Origin: JACKII01 sp965222315
Lineage (GTDB): Bacteria; Pseudomonadota; Alphaproteobacteria; Bin95
Direction: 5' to 3'
DNA: 64,000 bases
NCBI GenBank assembly: GCA_965222315.1
Contig: OZ244951.1
Location: 1,860,001 to 1,924,000, forward strand
Positions 15,942-24,882 of the stretch are shown piece after piece. Position 1 is the stretch's first letter, and each line of letters starts with the position of its first letter. A model generated the notes under the pieces. That model saw only the letters and a list, made by a program, of their open reading frames with translations. It was not told the DNA's origin and did not search any database. Made by a program: the position numbers and the translations under genes.

Positions 15942-16255
15942 GCCTTAGCAGTCCGCCGCCAGTCGCCATCCGAACGGTTCAGGCTGATGATGATTTTTTC
16001 GAAATATGGGCGACAATAGCGGACGGCGATCCACTCGCCGCCGACCGGATGTCGGATAGGATAGCAGACGCAGTCCGGAGGCTGGCCAAATGGCCGTATC
16101 TTGGTCCGGCGCGGGAGGATTTGCGGCCTGAACTGCGCTATTTTGTAATTGCGCCTTATCTTTTGTTCTACCGGATCATTCCCGATGGTGTGGAGGTCGT
16201 CCGCATCGTCCATGGCTCGCGAGATTTGGATGGGCTGTTTATTGATGTGGGCTGA
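15938..16255 (+). CDS. ParE-like type II toxin (RelE/ParE superfamily)
   Basis: A 105-residue toxin translated from GTG in a GTGA overlap with the antitoxin stop. DDDFFEIWATIADGDPLAADRMSDRIADAVRRLAKWPYLGPAREDLRPELRYFVIAPYLLFYRI and VVRIVHGSRDL follow the ParE pattern of two helices packed on a sheet. ParE toxins inhibit DNA gyrase. Close relatives act on the ribosome, so the target is inferred. It appears intact. Confidence 0.82.
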   Translation: MSLSSPPPVAIRTVQADDDFFEIWATIADGDPLAADRMSDRIADAVRRLAKWPYLGPAREDLRPELRYFVIAPYLLFYRIIPDGVEVVRIVHGSRDLDGLFIDVG

Positions 16256-16352
16256 TTCCGAAGACTCCAGGCATCGCCTCCCTGGCCCGCCGCACGGCTC
16301 TCGCTTACACTGCCGCCAACAACAGCAATCAAGCCTATAGGAAACCCCTCCC

Positions 16353-17189
16353 ATGCCCGTCATCGACTCTCAGGTCCATGTCTATGAAGCGAACACGCCG
16401 GCGCGCCCATGGGCGACGGTGCCGAACTGGCCGCCGCGGGTAAATGGGGAGGACATGGTTGCGGCCATGGACGCGGTCGGCGTCGATGGTGCGATCTTTG
16501 TCTCGTCTTTCTCCATGTACGAGTACGACGCCAGCTATGCCTGCGAGGTGCAGCAGAAGTATCCGGGCAAGTTCGCGCTGGTGAAGCCGATCGATCCCGA
16601 GAATCCGGGCCTCGCCGATGTCATCGCCGATTGGAAAAAGACGCCAGGCACGGTTGGCGTCCGTATCATGCTGACCCACGGGCCGGAGCGCGACGCGAGC
16701 CATGCCGGCATCAACCGCATTGCGGAGGAAGCCGCGCGCCACGACCTGCCTGTAAACCTGCTGACCTGGGGGAAGATCGAGGAAGGGCAGAAGCTGATCG
16801 ACAAGCACCCGAACACGCGTTGGGTGCTGGACCATCTGGGCATCTTCCAGCCGCGCGAACTGCCGGTACACGCCAATCCCTGGGCCGACCTGCCGAAGGT
16901 GTTGGACCTCGCCAAGCGGGATAATGTGGTGATCAAGGTCTCGGGCGCCTGCACGCTCTCGGAGCAGGGCGATCCCTATGATGACATCTGGGACCCGCTG
17001 GCCCGTGTTTTCGACGCCTGGGGCTTCGAGCGCTGCCTGTGGGGGACGGACTGGACCCGGGCTGCGGCGGTGCTCAATTACGAGCAGGGCGTGCGACCGT
17101 TCCGTCAGACCAACCGCCTGACCGATGCCGAACGGGACATGCTGATGGGCGGCGCTTGTGCCAAGACCTACGGCTGGTCGCCGTCGTAA
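16353..17189 (+). CDS. amidohydrolase 2 (metal-dependent TIM-barrel) family hydrolase
   Basis: 278 residues of the amidohydrolase-related family. VIDSQVHVYE at the N-terminus has the QVH form of the usual HxH metal motif. RWVLDHLGIFQPRE and LWGTDWTR carry the later His and Asp ligands. Relatives include 2-pyrone-4,6-dicarboxylate lactonase and aromatic-acid decarboxylases. The single His (Gln replaces the first) points to a lactonase-like rather than a binuclear enzyme. The gene stands alone between the ParDE pair and a repeat-rich gap. Confidence 0.83.
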   Translation: MPVIDSQVHVYEANTPARPWATVPNWPPRVNGEDMVAAMDAVGVDGAIFVSSFSMYEYDASYACEVQQKYPGKFALVKPIDPENPGLADVIADWKKTPGTVGVRIMLTHGPERDASHAGINRIAEEAARHDLPVNLLTWGKIEEGQKLIDKHPNTRWVLDHLGIFQPRELPVHANPWADLPKVLDLAKRDNVVIKVSGACTLSEQGDPYDDIWDPLARVFDAWGFERCLWGTDWTRAAAVLNYEQGVRPFRQTNRLTDAERDMLMGGACAKTYGWSPS

Positions 17190-17227
17190 TACCAACGGCA
17201 GAGGATAGTGGCCTTCACCTCGAGTAG

Positions 17228-17310
17228 CCCCGGGTCGCAGTCCGGGGTGTATCGAGAGGCCGGCGACTGTATCCCTCGATACGCCGGCTGCGCCGGCACT
17301 CGGGATGAGG
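17228..17310. repeat. REP-like palindromic intergenic repeat
   Basis: A convergent gap (17190-17378) holds CCCCGG-N8-CCGGGG (17228-17247), GTATCGAG-N18-CTCGATAC (17249-17282), a GCCGG/CCGGC hairpin and a closing CTCGGGATGAGG. The GTATCGA...TCGATAC core and the GATGAG edge resemble the two repeats at 33201-33446, so this looks like one family of mobile REP-type elements. It may also act as a bidirectional terminator here. Confidence 0.6.
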
Positions 17311-17378
17311 GAGAGAGAAGATCATTACTCCCTGCCGCTGGTATAAGATAGCTGTCTCGAGCCTGACAAAACCGGTCT

Positions 17379-18974
17379 TTAAAGCTCGGCTTCTTTGGTG
17401 ATGAGGCACCAGGCTGCCGGTGCTGCTGCATCGGACATCCTGTTGTCCCAACCCGGCAGATCGACCGGGCCGCACCCCGGCCACCAGGTCTCTTCGCAAT
17501 AGCTGTTGCGGTTGGTGCGCCATTCGCCCGCCTGAAGGCAATATTGCCAGTTGCCGGTGCTGGCGGCGAGGCGGTCCTCGTACAATATCGTGAGCCAAAT
17601 GCTGCCGATTTCCTCGAACGTGGGCAGCATGTCGATGACCCAGTCCCATTTTGTGACCGTTGCCGGTTTGGCGAGAGCGAGACCGCCGCGGTCGACTGCG
17701 CGCTCGTAGCCGTTCAGGAAATGCCCCTCTAGCTCGATTCCCAAGTCCCCACCCTGGATACCGGCTTCCCGTTCGGCCACCAGCATTTCGCAAAGGTCCG
17801 GAATCAGGAGTTCGGAGGGAAATGCCAGGGTAGGGCCGATGAACGTGCCAGCCTTCGCAAACAGGTCTATGTCGAAGAAAAAGCCGACCGTGCCCATACG
17901 CCCTGCCGTTTCCATGACGTGGTCATGCAGTTTGTCCGTCTCGAGGCCGGACCAATGCCGGGAGACACTGTCCCAGACCGGCATTGCGCTCGCGTAAGAG
18001 GGCTCCGTGAAGGCCCAATGCCGCTCAAGGGATGCCGGGAAGTCCCGCCGGTCGCCACGTTGGTCGGCTTCGATCATGCGGGCTATCGCTTCGAGGGCGC
18101 CGATCGCGCCCCATGACACGACATGGACCAGATGGTGGTTCTGATGCCGAAGCGAGTCCAGGTAGGCCTGGATGAGATATCCGATGCCTTGACAGGTCAG
18201 GCCGCCCTGGCTTTGTCCTGTCACGAATACTTCGCCGCCAGCGCTGCCCGCTGACGCGTAATCCGCGGCGTCGCGGACCATCCGGAGGGCTTCGGTGGAG
18301 ACGAACTGCGCCCGGCCCATCGTCATGCCGGAAGCCCAGGTCCGCAGGTCGGTGTGATAAAAGACGTGGCTGCCTGCAATCCCGTAAATGCGGTGGGGCG
18401 CGATATCGCCGCCGCCGGTGTATTCCAACGCCATGCCTGCAAAGCCTGAGTAGGCGTCGGCGTAGACCGCTTCTACCCTGTAGCCGGGCAGCTTTCCCTG
18501 CACCAGGCCGCGGTCGAGCACACCCGTCGCCGCAATGCCGTTTTCGAAGTCGAACGTGATTTCATAGGCCAGGTCCGCTGCGATTACGGTATTCTCGTAG
18601 ACCTTCCAAAGTGGATTGATCCTTGAGCGGTCGTCCACGAAAAGCGCCGTCGTATCGTCCGTCAGATAGTAAATTTCATCCGCGTCCGGATGTGGAACGT
18701 CCACATCGCGCAGGTGATCGAATTCGACATCGACTTGATAATGCGACCCATCGGTGGAGACATCAGCGCGCAGGTGGTGTTCGTTCAGGATTTCGTTGGC
18801 GACGGAAACGGCCTCATTCAAAGACGAGGACAAGTGGCGAGCGGAACTCATCGCCGCTTCCGACTTGCACTGGCTTGTGGGTAAGGCTCCTTCCTCCAGG
18901 GAATGCGCCGGAACCGACAGAGCAGTGGCGCCGGCGACCGCTGCGGTGGCTAGCAACCTTCCGAACCATGTCAT
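17379..18974 (-). CDS. secreted lipase-like alpha/beta hydrolase
   Basis: 531 residues. The N-terminus is a Sec signal peptide (MTWFGRLLATAAVAGATALS, cleavage likely after VPAHS). A serine-hydrolase elbow GQSQG lies at 253-257 in VFVTGQSQGGLTCQGIGYLIQAYL, preceded by RIYGIAGSHVF and followed by VVSWGAIGA. That layout resembles class 3 lipase-like folds. The C-terminal third has four cysteines (CLQAGEW, SYCEETWWPGCGP, AAWCL) that may form disulfides after export. The exact family and substrate are not recognised. It is convergent with the amidohydrolase gene. Confidence 0.68.
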   Translation of the reverse strand: MTWFGRLLATAAVAGATALSVPAHSLEEGALPTSQCKSEAAMSSARHLSSSLNEAVSVANEILNEHHLRADVSTDGSHYQVDVEFDHLRDVDVPHPDADEIYYLTDDTTALFVDDRSRINPLWKVYENTVIAADLAYEITFDFENGIAATGVLDRGLVQGKLPGYRVEAVYADAYSGFAGMALEYTGGGDIAPHRIYGIAGSHVFYHTDLRTWASGMTMGRAQFVSTEALRMVRDAADYASAGSAGGEVFVTGQSQGGLTCQGIGYLIQAYLDSLRHQNHHLVHVVSWGAIGALEAIARMIEADQRGDRRDFPASLERHWAFTEPSYASAMPVWDSVSRHWSGLETDKLHDHVMETAGRMGTVGFFFDIDLFAKAGTFIGPTLAFPSELLIPDLCEMLVAEREAGIQGGDLGIELEGHFLNGYERAVDRGGLALAKPATVTKWDWVIDMLPTFEEIGSIWLTILYEDRLAASTGNWQYCLQAGEWRTNRNSYCEETWWPGCGPVDLPGWDNRMSDAAAPAAWCLITKEAEL

Positions 18975-19038
18975 GACCGTTCCTCCAGTGTCTCTCCAGC
19001 CAACCGAAGACGTCTATCCGGCAAAACCGCCGGGTTTT

Positions 19039-19605
19039 TTAATCCTTCGCGCGTTCCATGTAGGTGCGGTCGGTGGGGCTGACGACGACGCGGGTGCCGG
19101 TGGTGATGTGCGGCGGCACCATGATGCGGACACCGTTTTCCAGCACCGCGGGCTTGTAGGAGGAGGAGGCGGTTTGGCCTTTGACGACCGGGTCGGCCTC
19201 GACAATTTCCAGGGTTACGCTCTTCGGCATTTCCACGCCGATAGCGGAACCTTCGACCAACGTGACGACCAGGGTCATGCCTTCCTGGAGGAAGGCCGCG
19301 GCTTCACCGATCAGTTCCGCCGGAATCAGGAACTGGTCGAAGGTCTCGTTGTCCATGAAGGTCAGGTTTTCGCCATCCGCGAAAAGGAACTGGCATTCTT
19401 TGTTGTCGGTCAACAGGCGCTCCACCGTATCGGCGGTGCGGAAGCGGGCGTTGGTCTTGGTGCCGGTCTGGACGTTGCGCATCTCAATGGCGATGAAAGC
19501 GTTGCCCTTGCCAGGGGTAATCAATTCGTAGTTGATCACGATCCAGCGCTGGCCTTCGTGCTCGATCACATTACCGGGGCGGATGGTGTTTGATTGAACC
19601 TTCAT
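19039..19605 (-). CDS. efp: elongation factor P
   Basis: 188 residues, matching the family length. VQSNTIRPGNVIEHEGQRWIV starts the KOW-like domain I. Lys33 in TPGKGNAF is the modifiable tip residue. The OB-fold halves include FMDNETFDQF and the hallmark ADPVVKGQTASSSYKPAVL. EF-P relieves ribosome stalling at polyproline stretches. The start at 19605 fits the family; the frame extends 22 residues upstream without support. Its modification enzyme EpmA is encoded divergently from 19671, implying beta-lysylation of Lys33. Confidence 0.96.
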   Translation of the reverse strand: MKVQSNTIRPGNVIEHEGQRWIVINYELITPGKGNAFIAIEMRNVQTGTKTNARFRTADTVERLLTDNKECQFLFADGENLTFMDNETFDQFLIPAELIGEAAAFLQEGMTLVVTLVEGSAIGVEMPKSVTLEIVEADPVVKGQTASSSYKPAVLENGVRIMVPPHITTGTRVVVSPTDRTYMERAKD

Positions 19606-19670
19606 CGGAAACTCACAGTCGAGGGGAGAATATGTTGCGTGCGGTTTAGCCGGTACCTTGAGCCAGCGCA

Positions 19671-20642
19671 ATGAGGCCGGTTGAGGCGCGCCGCCCCATC
19701 CGCGAAGCCATCGCCCGCTTTTTCGACCGCGAGGGTCTTATGGCCGTCGAAACGCCCGCGATTCAGGTGTCGCCAGGGCTTGAAGTGCATCTGGGCGCGA
19801 TGCCGGTGACCGCCGGTGGCGAGCGGCGCTATCTGCACACCTCGCCCGAATTTGCGATGAAGCGGCTGGTCGTCCGCGAGAAGCGCTCGCTCTATCAGTT
19901 CTGCCAAGTGTACCGGGACGAGCCGCAATCCTCGACCCACCACCCCTCGTTCGAGATGCTGGAATGGTACCGGGTGTATCATGGCACCGGACGCTTGATA
20001 GAAGATTGCCTGGAAATCCTGCGGCGGGGGCGGCGGGCGATTGGCTTGCCACCTTTCCTGGCGTGGAAGGGGCAGGTTTGCGACCTGGCCGCCGATCCCG
20101 ACGTGCTGACCTGCGCCGATGCCTTTGCGCGGTATGCCGGAATTGATCTGGCGGCGGTAGCCGGTGACGTTGAGGGTTTTGCCGCGGCTGCCAAGGAGCA
20201 AGCGGGCATCGTTTCCGCGCCGGACGACAGTTGGGACGATGTCTTTTTCCGGGTCATGCTGAACAAGGTCGAGCCCTGGCTGGGCCTTGGCGCGCCAACC
20301 TACCTGACCGGCTATCCGAGGGAGCAGGCAGCGCTCGCCCGGATGGACCCGGATGATCCTGCGACGGCGGAGCGGGTGGAGCTTTATGTTTGCGGGCTGG
20401 AACTGGCCAATGGCTTTGGCGAACTGACCGATGCGGTGGAGCAGCGGGCCCGGTTCGAACACGACCAGGCAGAGAAGGCCCGGCTCTATGGTGAGACCTA
20501 TCCGCTGCCGGAGAGCATGTTGCAGGCGCTGGCGCGGGGAATGCCGCGCACGTCCGGCATGGCGCTGGGGTTCGACCGCCTGGTCATGCTGCTGACCGGG
20601 GCGGAGCGCATTCAGGACGTGCTGTGGCTGACGATGGAGTAG
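19671..20642 (+). CDS. epmA: EF-P lysine aminoacylase EpmA (GenX/PoxA)
   Basis: 323 residues of class II lysyl-tRNA-synthetase catalytic core without an anticodon domain, which defines EpmA. RREAIARFFDREGLMAVETPAIQ-type motif 1, YLHTSPEFAMKRLVVR, the motif 2 region YRDEPQSSTHHPSFEMLEWYR, and motif 3 GMALGFDRLVMLLTG are present. It attaches (R)-beta-lysine to EF-P. It is divergent from efp across 65 bases. The partner mutase EpmB, which makes beta-lysine, is not in the neighbourhood. Confidence 0.92.
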   Translation: MRPVEARRPIREAIARFFDREGLMAVETPAIQVSPGLEVHLGAMPVTAGGERRYLHTSPEFAMKRLVVREKRSLYQFCQVYRDEPQSSTHHPSFEMLEWYRVYHGTGRLIEDCLEILRRGRRAIGLPPFLAWKGQVCDLAADPDVLTCADAFARYAGIDLAAVAGDVEGFAAAAKEQAGIVSAPDDSWDDVFFRVMLNKVEPWLGLGAPTYLTGYPREQAALARMDPDDPATAERVELYVCGLELANGFGELTDAVEQRARFEHDQAEKARLYGETYPLPESMLQALARGMPRTSGMALGFDRLVMLLTGAERIQDVLWLTME

Positions 20643-20683
20643 GGGCTTTCGCAGAGATGGCATTCGCATTCAAAGCCATTTCT

Positions 20684-20788
20684 CCCCGGACGGCTCGCGA
20701 GAGGCGGTCCGGGGCCAAGAGTTCCTCGCATGTTTCAAGAAGTACCGGTAACCCTGGGCCCCGGCTCTCGCCTGTGGCTCGGCCGGGG
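20684..20788. terminator. two GC-rich hairpins in a convergent gap
   Basis: CCCCGGAC (20684-20691) pairs with GTCCGGGG (20707-20714), and CCCCGGC (20759-20765) pairs with GCCGGGG (20782-20788). They lie between the ends of epmA and the oxidoreductase on the opposite strand. There are no T-runs, so they may be REP-like or factor-assisted terminators rather than classical ones. Confidence 0.45.
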
Positions 20789-20798
20789 GAGTTGGCAG

Positions 20799-21746
20799 CT
20801 AAATGTGAAGCACCGCCTTGCCGCTGAACTTCCGGTCGATCAGTTCCTGGGCAACGAAGTCGATATCCTCCCAGCTGGCTTCGCGGCCAAGCGGGCAGGT
20901 CAGGCGGCCGGTTTCCATCAGGCGCAGGAGCCGCGCAAGATGTTGCGACGGGGGATCGCTCTCACTCTTGTTGTAGAGGTGGAAGCCCATGATCTGGGCG
21001 AGGCCGCGAGTCATGAAGTGCTGCACCTCCAGGCCGATTTCCGGCTCCGCCGTAACGCCGTAGCAGACGGCCATGCCGCGGGGCGCCAACGCCCGGATGC
21101 CCGCGTTCAACACCCCGCCGGAGACGCCGTCGACCACCAGCCGGAAGGGCCCGGCTGCTACGATACCTTCCCCATTGGATGAGACGACCGCAGTGCAGGG
21201 GGCCAGGCCCTCGACAAAGGCGACTTGCTCCTGCCGCCGCACCTGGGCGAAGACGTCCGCGCCGCACAGATGGGCTAGTTGCACGGCAAAGAGGCCGACA
21301 CCGCCGGTCGCGCCCGTCACCAGTATCTTGTCGCCGAGGATACAGGAGCCAGCCTCAACCGAATGCAAGGCGGTCAGGCCAGCGACCGGCAGGGTCGATG
21401 CCTGGGCGTCGCTGACTGCATCGGGGATCGGGCAGATATAGTTGGTGTCGATGCAGACCTTCTCCGCCCAGCCTTCCATGCGGGGGGAAAAGCCGACGAC
21501 GCGGGTGCCGGGCGCGGGACCGGAGCCGTCCGCGGCCTGGCGTTCCACCTTGCCGACGAAGTCCCAGCCGATCTGGATCGCCTCTTCCGAGCGCTCCGCC
21601 CGGCGGCACTCGCCCCTGTTCACGGAGAAGGCGGTGACGGTGACCACGGCTTCGTTCGAGAACGGCTCGCGCAGGTTGACCGGCTCGTGTTTGACGATAC
21701 CTGACCCATCGGTCGCAGCAACGACGGCGGTGATTTTTTCTGGCAT
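20799..21746 (-). CDS. MDR-superfamily zinc-independent oxidoreductase (quinone reductase-like)
   Basis: 315 residues. An N-terminal GroES-like domain (FSVNRGECRRAERSEEAIQIGWDFVGKV), then a Rossmann domain with KILVTGATGGVGLFAVQLAHLCGADV near 140-165. Zinc-ligand motifs of alcohol dehydrogenases are absent, so a quinone/enone reductase is likely. NADPH is the expected cofactor. It diverges from the second pirin gene, with 200 bases between the starts. TATA-like hexamers face both ways near 21803-21810, suggesting a shared promoter region. Confidence 0.85.
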   Translation of the reverse strand: MPEKITAVVAATDGSGIVKHEPVNLREPFSNEAVVTVTAFSVNRGECRRAERSEEAIQIGWDFVGKVERQAADGSGPAPGTRVVGFSPRMEGWAEKVCIDTNYICPIPDAVSDAQASTLPVAGLTALHSVEAGSCILGDKILVTGATGGVGLFAVQLAHLCGADVFAQVRRQEQVAFVEGLAPCTAVVSSNGEGIVAAGPFRLVVDGVSGGVLNAGIRALAPRGMAVCYGVTAEPEIGLEVQHFMTRGLAQIMGFHLYNKSESDPPSQHLARLLRLMETGRLTCPLGREASWEDIDFVAQELIDRKFSGKAVLHI

Positions 21747-21946
21747 GGTTTGACGCTTCTGTTTCGATCGTGGCGGCAGGTGACCCGAACGCCGGTCCAG
21801 GCACTATAACCGATTGTAACTTGAAAGTCTGACGGGTCTCGGCAACGACTTTTGCAGTCCCGGCAAAAGCCGGGCGGTTGAACGGAGGGGCGGCGGGACC
21901 AGATGCAGTTCCATCTTTACCCCACCCCACACACAGGAGATGCGCC

Positions 21947-22867
21947 ATGAGCTTTCACCCCTGTCCCGACCCGGCGCCCGGTGACGCCGAAGCGGTGGCC
22001 TCCATCGAGCAGGTGATCATCCCCAGGGCGCGCGACCTGGGCGGGTTCGAGGTGCGGCGCGCCCTGCCGGCAAGGGAACGGCAGATGGTCGGCCCCTTCA
22101 TCTTCTGGGACCAGATGGGGCCAGCCGTGTTCGATGCGGGAAAGGGCGTCAATGTGCGGCCGCACCCGCATATAGGACTGGCGACCATTACCTACCTGTT
22201 CGACGGGCAGATCTATCACCGGGACAGCCTGGGCTCGGCCCAGCCGATCAACCCGGGCGACGTCAACTGGATGAGTGCCGGCCGGGGCATCGTTCATTCG
22301 GAGCGGACCGATCCGGCGTGGTCTCAGCAGGCGCGGCCGCTATTCGGCATTCAAAGCTGGATCGCCCTGCCGAACGACAAGGAGGAGGGTGCGCCCGCCT
22401 TCGTCCATCTCGGCCAGGCAGACCTGCCGCTGGTGGAAGGCGAAGGAGTGCGGGCGCGTATTATCGCCGGAGAGATGTTCGGCCAGACCTCACCGCTACA
22501 GACGGCCTCGCCGACTATCTATGCCGATCTCGCCATGGAACTGGGTGCGCGCGTCACGATCCCGGCGGAGTATGTGGACCGCGCGGTCTATGTCGCGTCC
22601 GGCGCGGTGTCGGTCGCCGGTACGCGCTTCGGCGAAGGTCAGTTGATCGTGCTGCATCCGGGCGCGCTGGTGGATATGCGGGCGGAGGAAGCGGCGCGCG
22701 CCCTGGTGCTGGGCGGCGAGCCGATGGAGGGGCCGCGGCATATCTGGTGGAACTTCGTCTCCTCCTCCCGCGAGCGGCTGGAGCAGGCGAAGGAGGACTG
22801 GCGCCAAGGCCGCTTCGACACTGTTCCCGGCGACGCGGAGGACTTCATCCCGCTGCCGGGGGAATAG
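21947..22867 (+). CDS. pirin family protein (second copy)
   Basis: 306 residues. HPHIGLATITYLF at 73-85 and VHSER at 116-120 supply the metal ligands His73, His75, His117 and Glu119 in the N-terminal cupin. NPGDVNWMSAGRGIVHSER is the family signature. The HPHIGL form, rather than HPHRGFET, marks a different pirin subgroup from the copy at 839. CAGGAGATGCGCC gives a good ribosome site. The gene ends 6 bases before the convergent hslU stop. Confidence 0.88.
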   Translation: MSFHPCPDPAPGDAEAVASIEQVIIPRARDLGGFEVRRALPARERQMVGPFIFWDQMGPAVFDAGKGVNVRPHPHIGLATITYLFDGQIYHRDSLGSAQPINPGDVNWMSAGRGIVHSERTDPAWSQQARPLFGIQSWIALPNDKEEGAPAFVHLGQADLPLVEGEGVRARIIAGEMFGQTSPLQTASPTIYADLAMELGARVTIPAEYVDRAVYVASGAVSVAGTRFGEGQLIVLHPGALVDMRAEEAARALVLGGEPMEGPRHIWWNFVSSSRERLEQAKEDWRQGRFDTVPGDAEDFIPLPGE

Positions 22868-22873
22868 AGCCAG

Positions 22874-24184
22874 CTACAGGATGAATTTGCTCAGGTCGGC
22901 GTCCTTCGCCAGTTCGCCGACCGTCTCGCGCACCATGCTGGCGCTGACGACATACTCGCTGCCGGGCTTGTCCGAGGCGGTGTAGCTGATCTCTTCCAAC
23001 AGTTTTTCGAGAACGGTCTGAAGCCGCCGGGCGCCGATATTCTCGACACTGGAATTGATCTCTGCGGCGAGATTGGCGATTTCCTCAATGGCGTCGTCTT
23101 CAAAGACCAGCCGCACGTTTTCGGTGCCCAGCAGGGCAACGTACTGCTTGATGAGGCTGGATTCCGGCTCATTCAGAATGCGGACCAGGTCGTCGCGGGT
23201 CAGCGCGGCAAGCTCTACCCGGATCGGCAGCCGGCCTTGCAGTTCGGGCAGCAGGTCGGAGGGCTTCGCCAAGTGGAACGCGCCGGAGGCGATGAACAGG
23301 ATGTGGTCGGTTTTAACGGCGCCGTGTTTGGTGGTGACCGTGGTGCCTTCGATCAGGGGCAGCAGATCGCGCTGCACGCCTTCGCGGGAAACATCGCCGC
23401 CGGCGCGCTCGGACCGGACGCAGATTTTGTCGATCTCGTCCAGGAAAACGATGCCATTGTTTTCCACGGCGTCGATGGCGGCGCGGGTGACTTTCTCCTG
23501 GTCCAGCAGCTTGTCGCTTTCGTCGGCCACCAGCACGTCGTAGCTGTCGGCGACAGACATGGTCTGTTTCTTGGTCTTGCCGCCGAACGCGCCGCCGAAC
23601 ATGTCGCCCAGATTGAGCATGCCCATCTGTGCACCTGGCATGCCGGGGATATCCATGGTCGGCATCTGGAAGCCGCCGGAGTCTTGAAGCTCGATTTCGA
23701 TCTCGCGGTCGGCCAGTTCGCCATCGCGGAGCATCTGTCGGAACTTCGCGCGGGTCTCCTTGCTGGCATTGGAGCCGACAAGGGCGTCGATCACGCGTTC
23801 TTCGGCGAGCAATTCCGCCTTGGCCTTGACCTCCTCCCGCATGCGCTCCCGCGTCATGTGGATGGCGTTCTCGACCAGGTCGCGGACGATGCTTTCCACG
23901 TCGCGGCCGACATAGCCGACCTCGGTGAACTTGGTGGCCTCCAGCTTGATGAAGGGGGCCTGCGCGAGCTTGGCCAGGCGGCGGGCGATTTCGGTCTTGC
24001 CGACGCCGGTCGGGCCGATCATCAGGATGTTCTTCGGCAGAACCTCTTCCCGCATCTGGCCTTCGAGTTGTTGACGCCGCCAGCGGTTGCGCAGCGCGAT
24101 GGCCACCGCCCGCTTGGCCTCCTGCTGGCCGACGATGAAGCGGTCAAGCTCCGAGACGATTTCTCTTGGGCTGAACGAGGTCAT
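22874..24184 (-). CDS. hslU: HslU, ATPase subunit of the HslUV protease
   Basis: 436 residues, full length. The AAA+ domain has Walker A GPTGVGKT near 58-65, Walker B VFLDEIDKI, and GYVGRDVESIVRDL (pore-loop motif GYVG). The intermediate I-domain spans roughly 110-240. The C-terminal end DADLSKFIL is the tail that docks into HslV. HslU unfolds substrates for the HslV chamber in the cytoplasm. Its ATG overlaps the hslV stop by 4 bases, so the two are translationally coupled. Confidence 0.97.
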   Translation of the reverse strand: MTSFSPREIVSELDRFIVGQQEAKRAVAIALRNRWRRQQLEGQMREEVLPKNILMIGPTGVGKTEIARRLAKLAQAPFIKLEATKFTEVGYVGRDVESIVRDLVENAIHMTRERMREEVKAKAELLAEERVIDALVGSNASKETRAKFRQMLRDGELADREIEIELQDSGGFQMPTMDIPGMPGAQMGMLNLGDMFGGAFGGKTKKQTMSVADSYDVLVADESDKLLDQEKVTRAAIDAVENNGIVFLDEIDKICVRSERAGGDVSREGVQRDLLPLIEGTTVTTKHGAVKTDHILFIASGAFHLAKPSDLLPELQGRLPIRVELAALTRDDLVRILNEPESSLIKQYVALLGTENVRLVFEDDAIEEIANLAAEINSSVENIGARRLQTVLEKLLEEISYTASDKPGSEYVVSASMVRETVGELAKDADLSKFIL

Positions 24185-24741
24185 ACGTCGGAATCCATGC
24201 TTTCGATGAGGATGTTGTCGTTGGTGTAGATGCAGATTTCGCCTGCAATCTCCAAACCACGCCGGGCGATCGCCTCCGCATCCTGGCCTTCGACCGGCAG
24301 CAGGGCGCGGGCGGCGGCCAGCGCATAGGCCCCGCCGGAACCGATGCCGATCAATCCGTCGTCGGGCTCCAGCACGTCGCCATTGCCGGTCATTACGAGG
24401 GAGACCCGGCTGTCGGCCACCGCCATCATGGCTTCCAAGCGGCGGAGGTAGCGGTCCATCCGCCAGTCCTTCGCCAGCTCCACGCAGGCGCGGGTCAATT
24501 GGCCGGGATACTGCTCCAGCTTGGCTTCCAGCCGCTCGAACAGGGTGAAGGCGTCGGCGGTCGCGCCGGCAAAGCCAGCGATGACACCACCGTCCTTGCC
24601 CAGGCGGCGCACCTTTCGCGCCGTGCCCTTCAGGACGGTATTGCCAAAGGAAACCTGGCCGTCGCCGGCGATCACGACCTTGCCACCTTTCCGGACAGCC
24701 AGGATGGTCGTGCCATGCAGCACGGGGGCATTATCAGACAT
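24181..24741 (-). CDS. hslV: HslV, peptidase subunit of the HslUV protease
   Basis: 186 residues. After a short propeptide (MSDNAPVLHG) comes the catalytic threonine in TTILAVRKGGKVVIAGDGQVSFGN, as in other alphaproteobacterial HslV proteins. KVRRLGKDGGVIAGFAGATADAFTLFERLE and DDGLIGIGSGGAYALAAARAL are family landmarks. The start at 24741 fits the family; the frame runs 12 residues further upstream. It is divergent from hisB across about 140 bases, a common alphaproteobacterial arrangement. Confidence 0.96.
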   Translation of the reverse strand: MSDNAPVLHGTTILAVRKGGKVVIAGDGQVSFGNTVLKGTARKVRRLGKDGGVIAGFAGATADAFTLFERLEAKLEQYPGQLTRACVELAKDWRMDRYLRRLEAMMAVADSRVSLVMTGNGDVLEPDDGLIGIGSGGAYALAAARALLPVEGQDAEAIARRGLEIAGEICIYTNDNILIESMDSDV

Positions 24742-24882
24742 GAGGCAGAGATCTTTCGCGGAACATGTCCGCACCATGTAGACCGATGCGGCGCTGGGTC
24801 AAGCCGCCCCTAGCCGCGGCGCTGCTTCGGCGGTATGAGAGATGCACCGATTTGGACCGGCAGCCGAAAGCACCGAGCGGCC

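Noticed and set aside
17228..17310. CRISPR-like repeat
   Set aside because: Only palindromic units without regular spacers; the pattern fits REP elements.
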